From JACMLX01 sp040384325 (GTDB lineage Bacteria; Gemmatimonadota; Gemmatimonadetes; Gemmatimonadales; Gemmatimonadaceae), in NCBI GenBank assembly GCA_040384325.1, contig JAZKJL010000007.1:1-64000 (forward strand): a stretch of DNA of 64,000 nt, read 5' to 3'. Shown here piece after piece: positions 63,055 through 64,000 of the stretch (its first letter is position 1; the number at the start of each line of letters is the position of its first letter). The position numbers and the translations under genes are program-made. The notes under the pieces are model-generated. The model saw only the letters and a list, made by a program, of their open reading frames with translations. It made no database searches and had not been told where the DNA came from.

Positions 63055-63262
63055 GCGAAATTGGAAGAGGCGCTGGAGACAGGCCGCCGGGTGGGCCGTC
63101 GAGTCGCGAAGGATACCGGCTTCCTGCGACCGGGACCATGTCGGGACGGCATCCGGCCAGCGTGCTGGCGTAGCCCTTGCACCGGCTCGCACCGAGCAGT
63201 CCCACGTCGACGCCAGCAGCACCACCCCTGCACCGGCGTCTTTCCCACGCTTCGGAGCCGGT

Positions 63263-64000
63263 GTGACGGTCGTTCCTCGCCTGGCGGCACCTGCCGCGAC
63301 GCCCACCGCGCCGCCGCCGTCGGCCGCGAGTGAGACCGCCACCGTCGTCAAGAGCGCGCCGCGACTCCACCGCATCGAGATCACCACCCGCACCTTCATC
63401 ACGCTGGTGCTGGTGATCGTGACCTGCTGGTCGCTGATGAAGCTGGCGCCGGTGATCCTGATGGTGGTGGCGGCGCTGATGCTGGTCGGATCACTGAGCC
63501 CGACGGTGGAAAAGCTGGAGGCGCGCGGCATGAAGCGCGGCCTCGCCATCGGCCTCGTGTTCGGTGCGCTGCTGGGGATCGTGGCGCTGCTGATCACCTT
63601 CACCATCCCGGAGCTGTTCGCACAGGGCAGCTCGCTGGTGGAGCGCGAGCCGATGCTGCGCGAACAGCTGGCACAGTGGCTGGATCGCTACCGCATGACC
63701 AAGCCGCTGGCATCGTCACTGCGCCAGGTGGAGTACTCCGCGCTGCTCGGCACCGGGCAGGGCACGCTGCGCACCTCGATGCGCGTGTTCGAGATCATGG
63801 CCTACACCGTCGGTGCGCTCTTCCTCGCGCTGTACGTGATGCTGGATCGCGACCGCCTGCGCGGCGCCCTGTTCTCGCTGGTGCCGCGCAGCCACCACAT
63901 CGCCCTCTCGCGCATCCTGCTGAACCTGGAGCGGATCGTGGGTGGCTTCATCCGCGGGCAGGTGATCACCTGCGTGCTGATGGGCATCTTCATCTTCATC
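63263..64000 (+). CDS. AI-2E family transporter (N-terminal part, cut by the window)
   Basis: At least 246 residues, open at the window's right edge. After a Pro/Ala-rich, possibly cytoplasmic stretch (about residues 1-40) come hydrophobic helices (FITLVLVIVTCWSL, APVILMVVAALMLVG, LAIGLVFGALLGIVALLITF), then a loop and further helices (FEIMAYTVGALFLALYVML). The segment LSPTVEKLEARGMKRGLAI is typical of the AI-2E/PerM family. GTG at 63263 is the chosen start; it lies divergent from the ABC-F gene. Function is likely export or membrane permease; the true substrate is unclear. Confidence 0.8.
   Translation, partial: MTVVPRLAAPAATPTAPPPSAASETATVVKSAPRLHRIEITTRTFITLVLVIVTCWSLMKLAPVILMVVAALMLVGSLSPTVEKLEARGMKRGLAIGLVFGALLGIVALLITFTIPELFAQGSSLVEREPMLREQLAQWLDRYRMTKPLASSLRQVEYSALLGTGQGTLRTSMRVFEIMAYTVGALFLALYVMLDRDRLRGALFSLVPRSHHIALSRILLNLERIVGGFIRGQVITCVLMGIFIFI

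Overview
This is GC-rich bacterial chromosome that carries one clear genomic island. The gene set fits a Gram-negative, diderm bacterium: two periplasmic parvulin-type foldases, a TonB-dependent receptor, a GT9 heptosyltransferase, FtsEX-EnvC, a PilT retraction ATPase and a PEP-CTERM protein. The overall style resembles Gemmatimonadota, but this is inferred from gene content and codon flavour. No rRNA or database search was available.

Left core (about 0.3-14.3 kb, all minus strand): an acidic low-complexity protein, TypA/BipA, a PilT with an extra N-terminal domain, PdxA, SurA, a lipoprotein prolyl isomerase, Mfd, and a BatA-like / DUF58 pair. Central core (14.4-26.2 kb, all plus strand) is an almost gapless run of twelve genes: LepA, GT9 transferase, ROK kinase, PfkB kinase, an RsbW-like ATPase with a STAS-like partner, a small unknown protein, a PLP trans-sulfuration enzyme, FtsE, FtsX, EnvC, and an endonuclease IV with a histone-like basic tail. 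Then come a TonB receptor, PEP carboxykinase, an HD phosphohydrolase, a lipoprotein, a PP2C phosphatase, an ABC exporter, UvrA, an SDR enzyme and a PEP-CTERM protein (26-39.6 kb).

The island runs from 40123 to 58499. It sits in a tRNA-Asn(GTT) gene and is bounded by a perfect 38-bp direct repeat of the tRNA 3' end. No integrase gene is visible. On the left it carries, on the minus strand, a SEC-C-motif protein and a RES-domain NAD-degrading toxin-like protein. The rest is a 16-kb plus-strand operon of five tightly packed genes: a DrmD-like SNF2 helicase (DISARM), a 1747-residue Eco57I/DrmMI-like adenine methyltransferase, the DNA ADP-ribosyltransferase toxin DarT, its antitoxin DarG, and a 1971-residue DruE-like DEAH/DUF1998 helicase. 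The last protein ends in a PD-(D/E)XK-like nuclease module and an S24 (LexA/UmuD-type) Ser-Lys peptidase domain. DISARM parts, a Druantia-type helicase, a DarTG module and an apparent autoprotease are thus in one transcription unit. This is the most unusual thing in the window and probably a composite anti-phage system.

Right core (58.7-64 kb): a VOC-family dioxygenase-like protein, a secreted protein of unknown function, an alpha/beta hydrolase, an ABC-F ATPase and the start of an AI-2E family transporter cut by the window edge.
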